Below the pieces are notes generated by a model. That model was not told the DNA's origin, searched no databases, and saw nothing but the letters and a program-made list of their open reading frames with translations. A stretch of DNA of 64,000 nt. It comes from Aurantiacibacter sp. MUD61 (GTDB lineage: Bacteria > Pseudomonadota > Alphaproteobacteria > Sphingomonadales > Sphingomonadaceae). The number at the start of each line of letters is the position of its first letter. The first letter of the stretch is position 1. Shown here in pieces: positions 36,830 through 45,440 of this stretch. A program made the translations under genes and the position numbers. The stretch is taken from the NCBI RefSeq assembly GCF_027912455.1, contig NZ_CP115446.1, positions 2,131,501 to 2,195,500 on the forward strand, written 5' to 3'.

Positions 36830-38282
36830 CGGTAGCGATGATGGCGATGTCTCTGCGCTAGACGCGGAAACGCTTCCGGCCGAAGCGGAGGACGAGCACG
36901 TCTATCATGAAGAGGACGAACAGGGTGCAGCGGTAGCGCACACCGGCAGCCTGTCGCGCCGCATGATGATGATCGCGGCGGGGTGGATCCTCATCCTGCT
37001 GACCCTCGGCGGCGTCGCGCTCGACCGTGTCCTGACGAACCAGTTGCAGGCCGAATTCGACAACCGGCTGACGATCCCGCTCAACTCCATGCTGCGTTCA
37101 GCAGAGCTGGATCCCTTCGGTGAAGTGAAGTTCAACTCGATCCTTGGGGACCAGAATTATTTGGAGCCGGGGTCGGGTTCCTATTGGCAGATCAGCGCTG
37201 AAGGGTACCAGCCGCTCCCTTCGCGCAGCCTGTGGGACGACCGGCTGCAGGTGCGTGACGAGATCGCTCTGGAGCCGATTTTCTATGACTCCGTGCAGTT
37301 TCGCGACGAGACATTGCGCATGGCGCAGCGCACGATCCAGCTTCCCGGTAGCGATGTGCAATGGCAATTCGTGGTGGCGCAGAACCGCGAAGAGATCGAC
37401 AACCAGATCGCGCAGGTTCGCCTCACTCTCATCTGGTCCTTCGCCATTCTCGGCATCGGCCTCTTTCTGATGGCGATGGCGCAGACCTGGTATGGTCTTG
37501 GCCCGCTGCGCCGTGTGCGCCAGGCGATTGCCCGCATCCGCACCACCGGCACCAACCGCGTAACAGAGCCACTGCCGCTCGAAGTGCAGCCCATGGTGGA
37601 AGAGCTCAACGCGCTACTCGAACATTCGGAAAAGCAGGCGGAAGAAGCGCGCACCCATGCCGGCAACCTCGCCCATGCGCTGAAAACGCCGCTCACCGTG
37701 CTGAACAACGCGGCGCATGCGCAATCGCCGGACTTGCCCGAAGCCGTTTTGCGCGAAGCCGATGTGATGCAGCGCCATGTCGACCACCATCTTGCCCGTG
37801 CGCGAGCGGTGGGGCGCCGTGCCACGGGCCTCTCCCGCGCCAGCGCCATGGAAAGTGCGCAGGGCGTCGAACGGGCCGTGTCTCGCCTCTATCAGCACGT
37901 CCGCTTCGATATCGCGGGCAAGGACACGGATGTCGCGATGGAGCGGCAGGACCTTGATGAATTGCTCGGCAATTTGATCGAAAACGCCGCGAAATATGGT
38001 GGCGGCAGTGTCTTCATCACCATCGATGCAGAGCCGGATGCGAGGCGCTGCGTCATCTGGATCGAAGACGATGGCATGGGCATTCCCGAGAAGGAGCGCG
38101 ATGCCATCTTCGGGCGCGGCGCGCGGCTGGATATGAGCAAGCCCGGCACCGGCCTCGGCCTCGCCATCGTGCGCGATGTGGCGCAGATTTATGGCGGCAC
38201 GGTCTCTCTGCATGAAAGCGAGGATCTGGGCGGATTGCTGGTAAAGCTGAAGCTACCCCGCGCAGGCTCAGCCCCCCAATAA
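36780..38282 (+). CDS. PhoQ-like sensor histidine kinase
   Basis: A kinase of up to 500 residues with two TM helices (about 62-84 and 217-240) around a periplasmic sensor domain. Cytoplasmic HAMP-like linker, then NLAHALKTPLTVLNN with the acceptor His, N box NLIENAAKYGG, G1 EDDGMGIP and G2 GTGLGLAIV. It pairs with the response regulator just upstream. No ATG occurs before residue about 62; the start is a GTG at 36780, without a clear ribosome site, so it is uncertain. Confidence 0.9.
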   Translation: MASVTASTTPQTLPANSGSDDGDVSALDAETLPAEAEDEHVYHEEDEQGAAVAHTGSLSRRMMMIAAGWILILLTLGGVALDRVLTNQLQAEFDNRLTIPLNSMLRSAELDPFGEVKFNSILGDQNYLEPGSGSYWQISAEGYQPLPSRSLWDDRLQVRDEIALEPIFYDSVQFRDETLRMAQRTIQLPGSDVQWQFVVAQNREEIDNQIAQVRLTLIWSFAILGIGLFLMAMAQTWYGLGPLRRVRQAIARIRTTGTNRVTEPLPLEVQPMVEELNALLEHSEKQAEEARTHAGNLAHALKTPLTVLNNAAHAQSPDLPEAVLREADVMQRHVDHHLARARAVGRRATGLSRASAMESAQGVERAVSRLYQHVRFDIAGKDTDVAMERQDLDELLGNLIENAAKYGGGSVFITIDAEPDARRCVIWIEDDGMGIPEKERDAIFGRGARLDMSKPGTGLGLAIVRDVAQIYGGTVSLHESEDLGGLLVKLKLPRAGSAPQ

Positions 38283-38373
38283 AGCTTTCAATACCACAAC
38301 GGGCTCGTTCAGATTGGATGCACAGCTCATCGTCCATAAAGCACGTATTGAAGGATTTCGTGGGAGAATAATT

Positions 38374-39282
38374 ATGTCCCCCCGCATTTTAGGGGTAATC
38401 GCCATTGCGGCGTCATCACTGGGCCTTGGGGCCTGCTCTACATATTATGACGATTACGGATACGGCCATTCCGGCGTGAGCGTCGGCGTGTCTGTCGGCT
38501 CGTCGCCATATTACGGCTGGTATGACGACTATTATTATCCGGGCATCGGCTATTATGTTTATGACCGCTGGGGCCGCGAATATCGCTGGTCCCGCCGCCA
38601 TCGGGACTATTGGTACGGTCGCCGTCAGGGCCACCGTGATTTCCGTGCGCACTGGCGCGATTATGGCTACGAAATTCCGCACCGCTATCGTGACCAGCGT
38701 CGCTATCGCGACCAGCGTGGCTACAATCGGGACCAACGCCGTGACCGACCGCGCTATCGTGATCGCCGTGATCGCGATGACCGGTACGATGGTCGCCGTG
38801 GTGGCCGGGTAGACCGCGATCAACGCAGAAGCGGTGACCGCTATGACGGTCGCCGAGATCGCACCGATCGCGACAGGCGTGATGGCCGGGTGGACCGCAA
38901 TCGCGATCAGCGACCGCGCGCAGAACGTCCACGCCGCGACGACCGGGTAGACCGGCCGCGCCGCAACGATCGGGCGGATCGTCCGCAAAGGACACCGCGC
39001 GCCGAGCGACCGCAGCGTCCGCCACGCGCCGAACGGCCAAATCCTCGGCAAAATGCAGATCGTCCGCAAAGGCCACCGCGCGCTGAGCGCCCCGCACGTC
39101 GCAATGACCGTGCGAACAGGCCCGAGCGACGCCAGCCGCAGGCCCAGAGGCCAGAGCGTCGCGAGCGTGCCGAGAGGCCACAGCGCCGCGAACGTGCCGA
39201 GCGTCCACGGCGGAATGATCCACAGCGGCCAGCACGCAGCAGGCGCGATCGGGCTGATCCGGAACGTCGCGGCCCGGATTGA
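38374..39282 (+). CDS. Arg-rich low-complexity lipoprotein
   Basis: A 302-residue protein. The N-terminus ends in a lipobox (SLGLGAC), followed by a Tyr/Gly-rich region (about 23-80) with VSVGVSVGSSP and YYGWYDDYYY. The C-terminal two thirds are Arg/Asp, then Arg/Pro/Glu repeats (RAERPQRPPRAERP). GGAG lies before the ATG. It resembles, in composition and YRDQR units, the protein at 1612. An outer-membrane surface role is an inference. Confidence 0.7.
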   Translation: MSPRILGVIAIAASSLGLGACSTYYDDYGYGHSGVSVGVSVGSSPYYGWYDDYYYPGIGYYVYDRWGREYRWSRRHRDYWYGRRQGHRDFRAHWRDYGYEIPHRYRDQRRYRDQRGYNRDQRRDRPRYRDRRDRDDRYDGRRGGRVDRDQRRSGDRYDGRRDRTDRDRRDGRVDRNRDQRPRAERPRRDDRVDRPRRNDRADRPQRTPRAERPQRPPRAERPNPRQNADRPQRPPRAERPARRNDRANRPERRQPQAQRPERRERAERPQRRERAERPRRNDPQRPARSRRDRADPERRGPD

Positions 39283-39315
39283 TCGGTAAAACAGATTTCC
39301 CTTGGACGGGACAGG

Positions 39316-39349
39316 AAGCGCGCGGGTAGTCTAGTCCCCGCGCGCTTTT
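39316..39349. terminator. Terminator between the Arg-rich lipoprotein and chorismate mutase genes
   Basis: AAGCGCGCGGG and CCCGCGCGCTT form an 11-bp stem with a T-run on the plus strand. It overlaps the last codons of the converging chorismate mutase gene. Confidence 0.75.
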
Positions 39350-39621
39350 CTGTGGTGCCGGATCACTTCGTCGATGATGAAGCGTAGCAGTTTCTCACTG
39401 AATTCGGGATCTAGATCGGCTTCGACCGCCAGCGCGCGCAGCCGCGCGATCTGCTTCGTCTCACGCTCGGGATCGGCAGGGGGCAGGGCGCTCTTCGCCT
39501 TATACTCGCCCACTGCCTGCGTGATGCGAAACCTTTCCGCCAATATGTGAATGAGCGCAGCATCGATATTGTCGATGCTTTTGCGGAAGGCGGCGAGCTG
39601 CGGATCGGTCGATTCAGTCAT
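39331..39621 (-). CDS. Chorismate mutase, AroQ-type
   Basis: A 96-residue all-helical enzyme converting chorismate to prephenate (Phe/Tyr synthesis). Marks: FRKSIDNIDAALIHILAERFRITQAVGEYKA, split over helix 1, then PADPERETKQIARL and the last helix LRFIIDEVIRHHRK. The catalytic Arg and Lys positions of the AroQ fold are visible in RFRITQ and GEYK. It is a stand-alone domain, not fused to prephenate dehydratase. Confidence 0.88.
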   Translation of the reverse strand: MTESTDPQLAAFRKSIDNIDAALIHILAERFRITQAVGEYKAKSALPPADPERETKQIARLRALAVEADLDPEFSEKLLRFIIDEVIRHHRKARGD

Positions 39622-39718
39622 TGCGCTAGGTTTAGCCTTTCTGAAACAATATTGCACGTGCGAATGCGGCTGAAATGCCACCTTGCCAAGGGGAGCGCTT
39701 ACCCCCATTGAGAGCCGC

Positions 39719-40741
39719 ATGAGCGACAACGTCGTCCCCCTGAAGCGCACGAATGGCGGAGAACAGCCCAGCCTTTCTCCCATCCTGTCGCTGACAGCTA
39801 CGCCTATGAACCAGGTCAATTCGATTATTCTCGATCGGATGCAGAGCGAAATCCCGCTGATCCCCGCGCTTGCCGGTCATCTGATCGCGGGCGGTGGCAA
39901 GCGGATGCGGCCCATGCTGACGCTCGCCGGGGCAGAAGTCGTCGGCTATCAAGGCACGCGCCACCACAAGCTCGCCGCTGCGGTGGAATTCATTCACACC
40001 GCCACCCTGCTACATGACGATGTCGTCGACGGCAGCGAAATGCGCCGCGGCAAGGAAGCGGCGAACATTGTCTATGGGAACCCGGCCACCGTGCTGGTGG
40101 GCGATTTCCTGTTCAGTCGCGCGTTCGAGCTGATGGTGGAAGACGGCAGCCTCAAGGTGCTTAAAATCCTTTCGGGCGCCAGCGCGATCATCGCACAGGG
40201 CGAAGTCGACCAGCTCGTCTCGCAGCGCAAAATCGAAACTTCCGAAGAGCGTTACCTTCACATTATCGGTGCCAAGACTGCGGCGCTGTTTGCAGCCGCC
40301 AGCCGTATCTCCGCCGTAGTGGCCGAATGCGGTGAAGAGGAAGAGGAAGCGCTAGACAGCTACGGCCGCAACCTCGGCATTGCTTTCCAGCTGGTGGACG
40401 ATGCCATCGATTACGATTCCGAAGCTGCGGAAATGGGCAAGGATCGGGGCGACGATTTCCGCGAGGGCAAAATGACGCTGCCGGTGATCCTCGCCTACCA
40501 GCGCGGCAATGATGAAGAGCGGCGCTTCTGGCAGGATGCTATCGCCGGTTTCACGACCGAAGACGAGGATCTCGCCCATGCAGTCGACCTGATCCGCAAG
40601 CATGATTGCGTTTCGGCCACGCGTGAACGCGCGCGCCATTTCGCCCAGCGGGCCTGCGATGCGCTCAACATCTTCCCCGATTCCGCCGCGCGCCGCGCCA
40701 TGGTGCAGGCCGCGCAATTCGCGGTAGCCCGAGGGTATTAG
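39719..40741 (+). CDS. ispB: Polyprenyl diphosphate synthase (octaprenyl type)
   Basis: A 340-residue trans-prenyltransferase making the isoprenoid side chain of ubiquinone. First Asp-rich motif LLHDDVVDGSEMRRG; second FQLVDDAIDYDSE; substrate-binding GGGKRMRPML; and GEVDQL. Chain length (C40-C50) cannot be read from sequence alone. The ATG at 39719 is chosen over an upstream in-frame codon at 39683. Divergent from chorismate mutase. Confidence 0.9.
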   Translation: MSDNVVPLKRTNGGEQPSLSPILSLTATPMNQVNSIILDRMQSEIPLIPALAGHLIAGGGKRMRPMLTLAGAEVVGYQGTRHHKLAAAVEFIHTATLLHDDVVDGSEMRRGKEAANIVYGNPATVLVGDFLFSRAFELMVEDGSLKVLKILSGASAIIAQGEVDQLVSQRKIETSEERYLHIIGAKTAALFAAASRISAVVAECGEEEEEALDSYGRNLGIAFQLVDDAIDYDSEAAEMGKDRGDDFREGKMTLPVILAYQRGNDEERRFWQDAIAGFTTEDEDLAHAVDLIRKHDCVSATRERARHFAQRACDALNIFPDSAARRAMVQAAQFAVARGY

Positions 40742-40750
40742 AAAAAGAAA

Positions 40751-40788
40751 AGCCCCGACCCTCCGTTGAGGGTCGGGGCTGTTCCTTT
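40751..40788. terminator. Terminator after ispB
   Basis: AGCCCCGACCCTC and GAGGGTCGGGGCT form a perfect 13-bp stem with a 4-nt loop, then GTTCCTTT. The A-rich stretch before it lets it also end the converging gene at 40805. Confidence 0.9.
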
Positions 40789-40804
40789 CCGCTGCTTTTG
40801 CGCT

Positions 40805-41614
40805 TTACTCGCGCGCAGCAGTCCAGCGCACTACGCCGCCGTTGCTCATGTTCGTATTGACGCCAGAAAGGCTGTCACCGTCGACAGTCAGCTCAGTAGT
40901 GGAAAGCGTTTCGCCATCGCGAGAATTCGTGATGAGATAAGAATTTTCGCCGGTCGACTCCACCGCCGCCATATTTCCGGCATTGCTGCCTTCGACGGGC
41001 ACAGGCTCGCCACCAATCGTAGCAGTGTAACTGAAACCGTTACCGGATGTCGTGAACTGGTCGCCCTCTACCGCGTAAGAGACGGTGAGCCCAGCATCGC
41101 TGATCCCGGAAACGCCTTGGGTTTCCCATTGTCCCGAAAGCACATGCGAGCCTTCGGGTCCATCACCCGCCCGCGTCATCATTTGCGAACCTGTGACAAC
41201 CTCATCGCCAGACGTATCGGTGAATTCGATCGTTACAGTTTGGCCGTCTTCACTCACAGTCCAGACAGAAGAACCCTGCTCTTCACCGCCGAAGCTGCCT
41301 GCCGTCCTGACGCTGTTGTCGTCGACAACTTCGACCATCAATGCGTCTGCTCCTGGCAGATCGACATCCTGCCATTCGCCATTGGCCGTGACTGAATATG
41401 GCGGATTGCAGCTCATGCACTCGTAAGTGCCATCGGCCAGCAGGATTTCCGTTGTCGCGCCTTCGAACTCTGCGGTGTCCGCATCGATCAGCCACGTGCC
41501 GGTGATCGTGCCGTCGCTTGCCGCCACGTCGGTATCGGCATCGCCATTATCGCCGCAGGCGGTTACGCCCAAGGCAAGCGAAATTGCGGCAAAAGCCGTC
41601 ATCATATTTTTCAT
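40805..41614 (-). CDS. Lipoprotein of unknown function
   Basis: A 269-residue protein with a lipobox (LALGVTAC) followed by an acidic linker (GDNGDADTDVAASDG). The rest is beta-rich, with two lipocalin-like repeats: ITGTWLIDADTAEFEGATTEILLADGTYECMSC and LSGQWETQGVSGISDAGLTVSYAVEGDQF begin similarly (split for reading). A CxxC (CMSC) is present. GGGGGG lies before the ATG. I do not recognise the family. Confidence 0.65.
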   Translation of the reverse strand: MKNMMTAFAAISLALGVTACGDNGDADTDVAASDGTITGTWLIDADTAEFEGATTEILLADGTYECMSCNPPYSVTANGEWQDVDLPGADALMVEVVDDNSVRTAGSFGGEEQGSSVWTVSEDGQTVTIEFTDTSGDEVVTGSQMMTRAGDGPEGSHVLSGQWETQGVSGISDAGLTVSYAVEGDQFTTSGNGFSYTATIGGEPVPVEGSNAGNMAAVESTGENSYLITNSRDGETLSTTELTVDGDSLSGVNTNMSNGGVVRWTAARE

Positions 41615-41778
41615 AGATTTTCCCCCCAGCAGGAACGCATCCAACAGCGAACTGATCGCAACCGGATGCATGGTTTCTGCGGCCCTGTGCGGAAGGATAG
41701 CCAGACTCATGGCGAATTGCAAAATTCGGCACCGCTTCGGGGCTGCAAGCTTGCCTGCATTGTGCAATGGAGGGCTGC

Positions 41779-44196
41779 GTGTCGGAAAATCTCCCCATCC
41801 ATGCCGTGCTGCCGGACCTGCTCGCTGCCTTGCGGGCGGGCAATTCCGCCGTGCTTGTGGCTCCGCCAGGAGCGGGCAAGACCACGGCGGTGGCTCCCGC
41901 TTTGCTCGATCAGGAATGGTGCAACGGCCAGATCATCATCACCTCGCCGCGCCGTGTAGCAGCACGCGCCGCGGCGGAGCGGATGGCGCAATTGTTGGGC
42001 GAGACAGTAGGTGAGCGGGTCGGCTATCTGACCCGGCTCGACAGTCGCAAGGGCAGCCGGATCAATGTCGTGACCGAGGCAATTCCGGTCAATCGCCTGC
42101 TCGAAGACCAGGAATTGGACGGCGTTTCAGCCCTGCTGTTCGACGAGGCGCATGAGCGCTCGCTCGATAGTGACCTAGGCCTCGCACTCGCGCTCGAAAC
42201 GCAGGGGATCCTCCGTGAGGACCTGCGCGTCTGCGTCATGTCCGCGACCATCGATGGTGCGCGGTTTGCGCGCCTGATGGGCGATGCAACGCCGGTGATC
42301 GAGAGTGAAGGCAAAGCCTATCCGCTCGATATCAAATGGCTCGGCGCGTCGCCGGAAAAACGGCTGGAAGATGCCATGACCTCCGCGATCCTGACGGCTT
42401 GGCGTGAGGAGGAGGGGGACATCCTCGCTTTCCTTCCGGGCGTCGGAGAGATTGCGCGCGTTCAGGAGCGGCTGGAAGCGAAGCTGCCGAACACGCCGGT
42501 ACTGCCGCTGCATGGCCAGGTGCAGCCCGCCGACCAACGCGCCGCGATCCGGCGTGATCCTGAGGGCAGGCGGCGCATTGTCCTTGCCACCAGCATCGCC
42601 GAGACTTCGCTCACGCTCGATGGCGTTTCGGTAGTCGTCGACAGCGGACTTTCCCGCCGGGCTGAATTCGATCGTGGGGCAGGCACCACGCATCTTGTCA
42701 CAGCGCGCGCCAGCCAGGCCGCAGCAGCGCAGCGGGCAGGGCGTGCGGCGCGGCAAGGGCCGGGTGTCGCTTATCGCCTGTGGGAGGAGGCCGGACATGC
42801 GGGAAGGCCAGCCTATGACACGCCCGAAATGCTTTCCAGCGATCTCGCGCCGCTCGTGCTGGGGCTGGCGAAATGGGGTGTCGGCGATCCGCTCAGCCTG
42901 CAATGGCTCGACCCGCCACCGGAGGCGTCGGTCAGCGCGGCGCGCAGGCTGCTGACGGCAACAGGCGCGCTGGACGAGAATGGGCAGATCACGGCATGGG
43001 GCGATAAGATCGCTTGCCTTCCGATGGACCCTACCCATGCATCGGCGCTGCTTCTGGCGGCGCGATCGTCGCAGGCGGACGAAGTGGCGCGGAATGTTGT
43101 TTTGCTGCAGGAGCGAGGCCTTGGCGGGAGGAGCGAGAACCTCGTCGATCGCAGCTTTCGCTGGAAAGGCGATCGCGGCAAGAGAGCGGATGCGGCGCGC
43201 AAGCTCGCTGCGCGGTGGGCGGCAGCAGCTAAGCGGCTTGAACCCGGCGAAGACACGCGCGGCCTTAACCCTGCCATTTACCTTGCAAAAGCGCGCCCCG
43301 ATTTCGTTGCGCGTCGCCGAGACAAAGCGGGCGAAAACTGGATCAGTGCAGGGGGGCGCGGCTATGTGCTCGATCCCGCATCGCGCCTGACACACGCGGA
43401 ATGGCTGGTGATCGCAGACGCGCAGGGACAGGCGAGAGGCGCGCGCATTACTGCGGCGGCAGAACTGGATGCATCGGAGGTGGAGGATCATCTCGCGGAT
43501 CTCATCGAAAGCCGCACGGTTGCGCGCTGGAATGAGAGCGAGGGGAGGGTAGAGGCGCGGCTCGAACGACAGATGGGCGCGATAACCCTTTCGAGCGGTC
43601 CGGACCCCGATCCCGATCGTCAGGCGCTTGTTGATATCCTTGTGGAGAAAGCTGTTGAGCGTCTGGGGGCATTGCTGCCGGCAGGGTTTCTTGCCCGCGC
43701 GCATTTCGCCGGGATTGACGCGCTAAGCGAAGAGCAATTGAGCGCGCGGGCTGAGGAATGGCTTGCGCCGCTGCTGTCCGGCAGGCGGGATCTCGACCTG
43801 TCACCGGGGCGATTTGCCGCAGCCGCGCTGAACTTACTGTCATGGGACGAGCGTCAGCAACTCGATACGCGTGCCCCGCGACAGTTCACCAGCCCTGCGG
43901 GTACCAGCCACGATATCGATTATGCGAGTGAACATGCGCCGAGTGTCGAGGTGCGCGTGCAGGCACTATTCGGGCTAGACCGGCATCCGATGATCGGCAC
44001 CACGCCGCTGCTGATTCACCTCACCAGTCCGGCAGGCAGACCCATCCAGGCGACCCGCGATCTGCCCGGTTTCTGGCGCGGCAGCTGGGCGGATGTGTGC
44101 AAGGACATGAAAGGCCGTTACCCGAAACACCGCTGGCCGGATGAGCCTTGGACGGAAAAGCCCAGCCTCAAAACCAAGAATGCTTTCAACAGATGA
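41779..44196 (+). CDS. hrpB: ATP-dependent helicase HrpB
   Basis: An 805-residue DEAH-box helicase. Motifs in order: APPGAGKTT (Walker A), FDEAHERS (DEAH), VMSATID, then TSIAETSLTLDGV and QRAGRAARQGPG (motif VI), and the HrpB-specific C-terminal domain. The target nucleic acid is not well known; mRNA processing is proposed in relatives. An ATG at 41767 is in frame, but GGAGGG stands 6 nt before GTG at 41779, so I start there. Nothing else is in its operon. Confidence 0.93.
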   Translation: MSENLPIHAVLPDLLAALRAGNSAVLVAPPGAGKTTAVAPALLDQEWCNGQIIITSPRRVAARAAAERMAQLLGETVGERVGYLTRLDSRKGSRINVVTEAIPVNRLLEDQELDGVSALLFDEAHERSLDSDLGLALALETQGILREDLRVCVMSATIDGARFARLMGDATPVIESEGKAYPLDIKWLGASPEKRLEDAMTSAILTAWREEEGDILAFLPGVGEIARVQERLEAKLPNTPVLPLHGQVQPADQRAAIRRDPEGRRRIVLATSIAETSLTLDGVSVVVDSGLSRRAEFDRGAGTTHLVTARASQAAAAQRAGRAARQGPGVAYRLWEEAGHAGRPAYDTPEMLSSDLAPLVLGLAKWGVGDPLSLQWLDPPPEASVSAARRLLTATGALDENGQITAWGDKIACLPMDPTHASALLLAARSSQADEVARNVVLLQERGLGGRSENLVDRSFRWKGDRGKRADAARKLAARWAAAAKRLEPGEDTRGLNPAIYLAKARPDFVARRRDKAGENWISAGGRGYVLDPASRLTHAEWLVIADAQGQARGARITAAAELDASEVEDHLADLIESRTVARWNESEGRVEARLERQMGAITLSSGPDPDPDRQALVDILVEKAVERLGALLPAGFLARAHFAGIDALSEEQLSARAEEWLAPLLSGRRDLDLSPGRFAAAALNLLSWDERQQLDTRAPRQFTSPAGTSHDIDYASEHAPSVEVRVQALFGLDRHPMIGTTPLLIHLTSPAGRPIQATRDLPGFWRGSWADVCKDMKGRYPKHRWPDEPWTEKPSLKTKNAFNR

Positions 44197-44198
44197 CT

Positions 44199-44325
44199 CC
44201 CCTCCCGCCTGCGGGAGGGGTTGGGGGTGGGCTTCTCTTACTCAATCACACGAAGAATTGCCCACCCCGCTGCGACTAGGCAGCAAGCTGCCAAGTCTCA
44301 CTGCCCCTCCCGCAAGCGAGAGGGG
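44199..44325. repeat. 127-bp composite palindromic repeat
   Basis: CCCCTCCCGC at 44199-44208 and again at 44304-44313, each followed by its own inverse (GCGGGAGGGG; GCGAGAGGGG). Inside, GGGGGTGGGC (44223-44232) faces GCCCACCCC (44260-44268). The element therefore folds into two terminal hairpins and one internal stem. It begins 3 bp after the hrpB stop. It looks like a REP/MITE-type interspersed element; only one copy lies here. Confidence 0.7.
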
Positions 44326-44362
44326 ATTGAGCGTCGCGCGAATCCGCTTTAAGGGCTCTCCC

Positions 44363-44644
44363 ATGGCAGACGCACGTATCTACAAGCGCCCGCAAAGCGC
44401 GATGCAATCCGGCAAGGCTCTCACTGATCAGTGGGTGCTCGATTTCGTTCCGGCAGAGGCGAAGAAGCCTGATCCGCTGATGGGATGGGCCGGCAGCGGC
44501 GATACGCGTCAGCAGGTGCAGCTGAAATTCCCCAGCTGCGAGGCAGCGCAGGCCTATGCCGAGAAATATGGCATCGCGGCCCGCGTGCACTCTGTCCCGC
44601 CGAAGAAGCTGAAGCTTCAGGCCTATGCGGACAATTTCCGGTAA
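44363..44644 (+). CDS. NDUFS4-like complex I accessory subunit
   Basis: A 93-residue protein of the ETC complex I subunit family (NDUFS4-like). Marks: RIYKRPQSAMQSGKA, WVLDFVP, PLMGWAGSGDTRQQVQLKFPSCEAAQAYAEKYG. In alphaproteobacteria and mitochondria this accessory subunit is part of NADH:ubiquinone oxidoreductase. It lies away from the nuo genes, as is common. Upstream is the palindromic element. Confidence 0.88.
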   Translation: MADARIYKRPQSAMQSGKALTDQWVLDFVPAEAKKPDPLMGWAGSGDTRQQVQLKFPSCEAAQAYAEKYGIAARVHSVPPKKLKLQAYADNFR

Positions 44645-44653
44645 ACCTCCGCT

Positions 44654-45208
44654 TTAGTAGCTGGAGCTTTCCAGCTCATCCAAGGTAACTCCGTATTCCG
44701 GCGTTGCGGTGGCACCCTGCCAGCGCGCCTCACCTGACTCGACTGCCGCGCGGCAATCGCTAGCATCGTGGCCGATATTCTCCGGCAGATAGACCAGATT
44801 GGGCGCATATTCGCCGGTAAAGCGAATGTCGTCGCATTCATCGTCATTGGGATACATGCCCTCGTCATCGCCGAAATTAATGGCGGCATCGCTGGCAGGC
44901 TCGGCGAAATAGGGGTTCAGCTCTATATCGCCCGCCTGCATCGCGGCTTCGCAATCGGAAGCATCCTGTCCAATGTTGTCGGTGTTGAGCACGCTCGCCA
45001 TGGCATCGCCCTGAAAGCGCGCATCATCGCATTCGCCGTCGTTCGCCCATTCGCTGTTATCGTTGCCGTAGACGAGGGTGAGTGATGAGCCGGTTTCCCC
45101 GCCATCACCAATCAGCGTCGCCGCTTCACCATCTGCGCCCATCTCTCCGCAAGCGGACACGAGCAATGCCGTCGCTGCAACACTTGCGATCATCGAATGT
45201 CTAATCAT
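44654..45208 (-). CDS. Lipoprotein with duplicated Cys/Asp module
   Basis: A 184-residue protein with lipobox LLVSAC. The mature part has two copies of a roughly 48-residue module: NDGECDDARF...NTDNIGQDASDCEAAMQAGD and NDDECDDIRF...LPENIGHDASDCRAAVESGE. Both keep ECDD, an aromatic, NIG.DASDC, and two Cys that can pair. The Asp-rich loop may bind a metal such as Ca2+; I cannot name the family. The TTT-CCCTCC stretch on the plus strand is GGAGG on its own strand, before the ATG. Confidence 0.7.
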   Translation of the reverse strand: MIRHSMIASVAATALLVSACGEMGADGEAATLIGDGGETGSSLTLVYGNDNSEWANDGECDDARFQGDAMASVLNTDNIGQDASDCEAAMQAGDIELNPYFAEPASDAAINFGDDEGMYPNDDECDDIRFTGEYAPNLVYLPENIGHDASDCRAAVESGEARWQGATATPEYGVTLDELESSSY

Positions 45209-45290
45209 TGTTTCCCTCCGTTTCAGCCCCGCATTAATGCAGCCCCGGCTGTCTCTTGCAATGCATAACATTAGAAGCCATATGCGCCGC

Positions 45291-45381
45291 GGGAGTCGGG
45301 TGGACGTTCGCGTTTGCTCACCGGGTCAGGTCCGGAAGGAAGCAGCCCAGGTAAATGGCAGCGGGTCGCTCGGCTCCTTTT
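45291..45381 (+). ncRNA. ffs: Signal recognition particle RNA (4.5S)
   Basis: The conserved apical region GGTCAGGTCCGGAAGGAAGC with AGCAG is present. The ends pair: GGAGTCGGGTG with CGCTCGGCTCC, and a TTTT follows. The gene sits 60 bp before dnaX, as in many bacteria. It binds Ffh for co-translational targeting. The exact ends are approximate. Confidence 0.93.
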
Positions 45382-45440
45382 CACAACATCATCTGGCAAG
45401 CGCGATGACATTCGCGCGGTGAGCGCCTAGTCTTGCGCGC

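Noticed and set aside
42175-43704. 509-codon frame opposite hrpB
   Set aside because: Shadow frame; composition typical of antisense GC-rich DNA.
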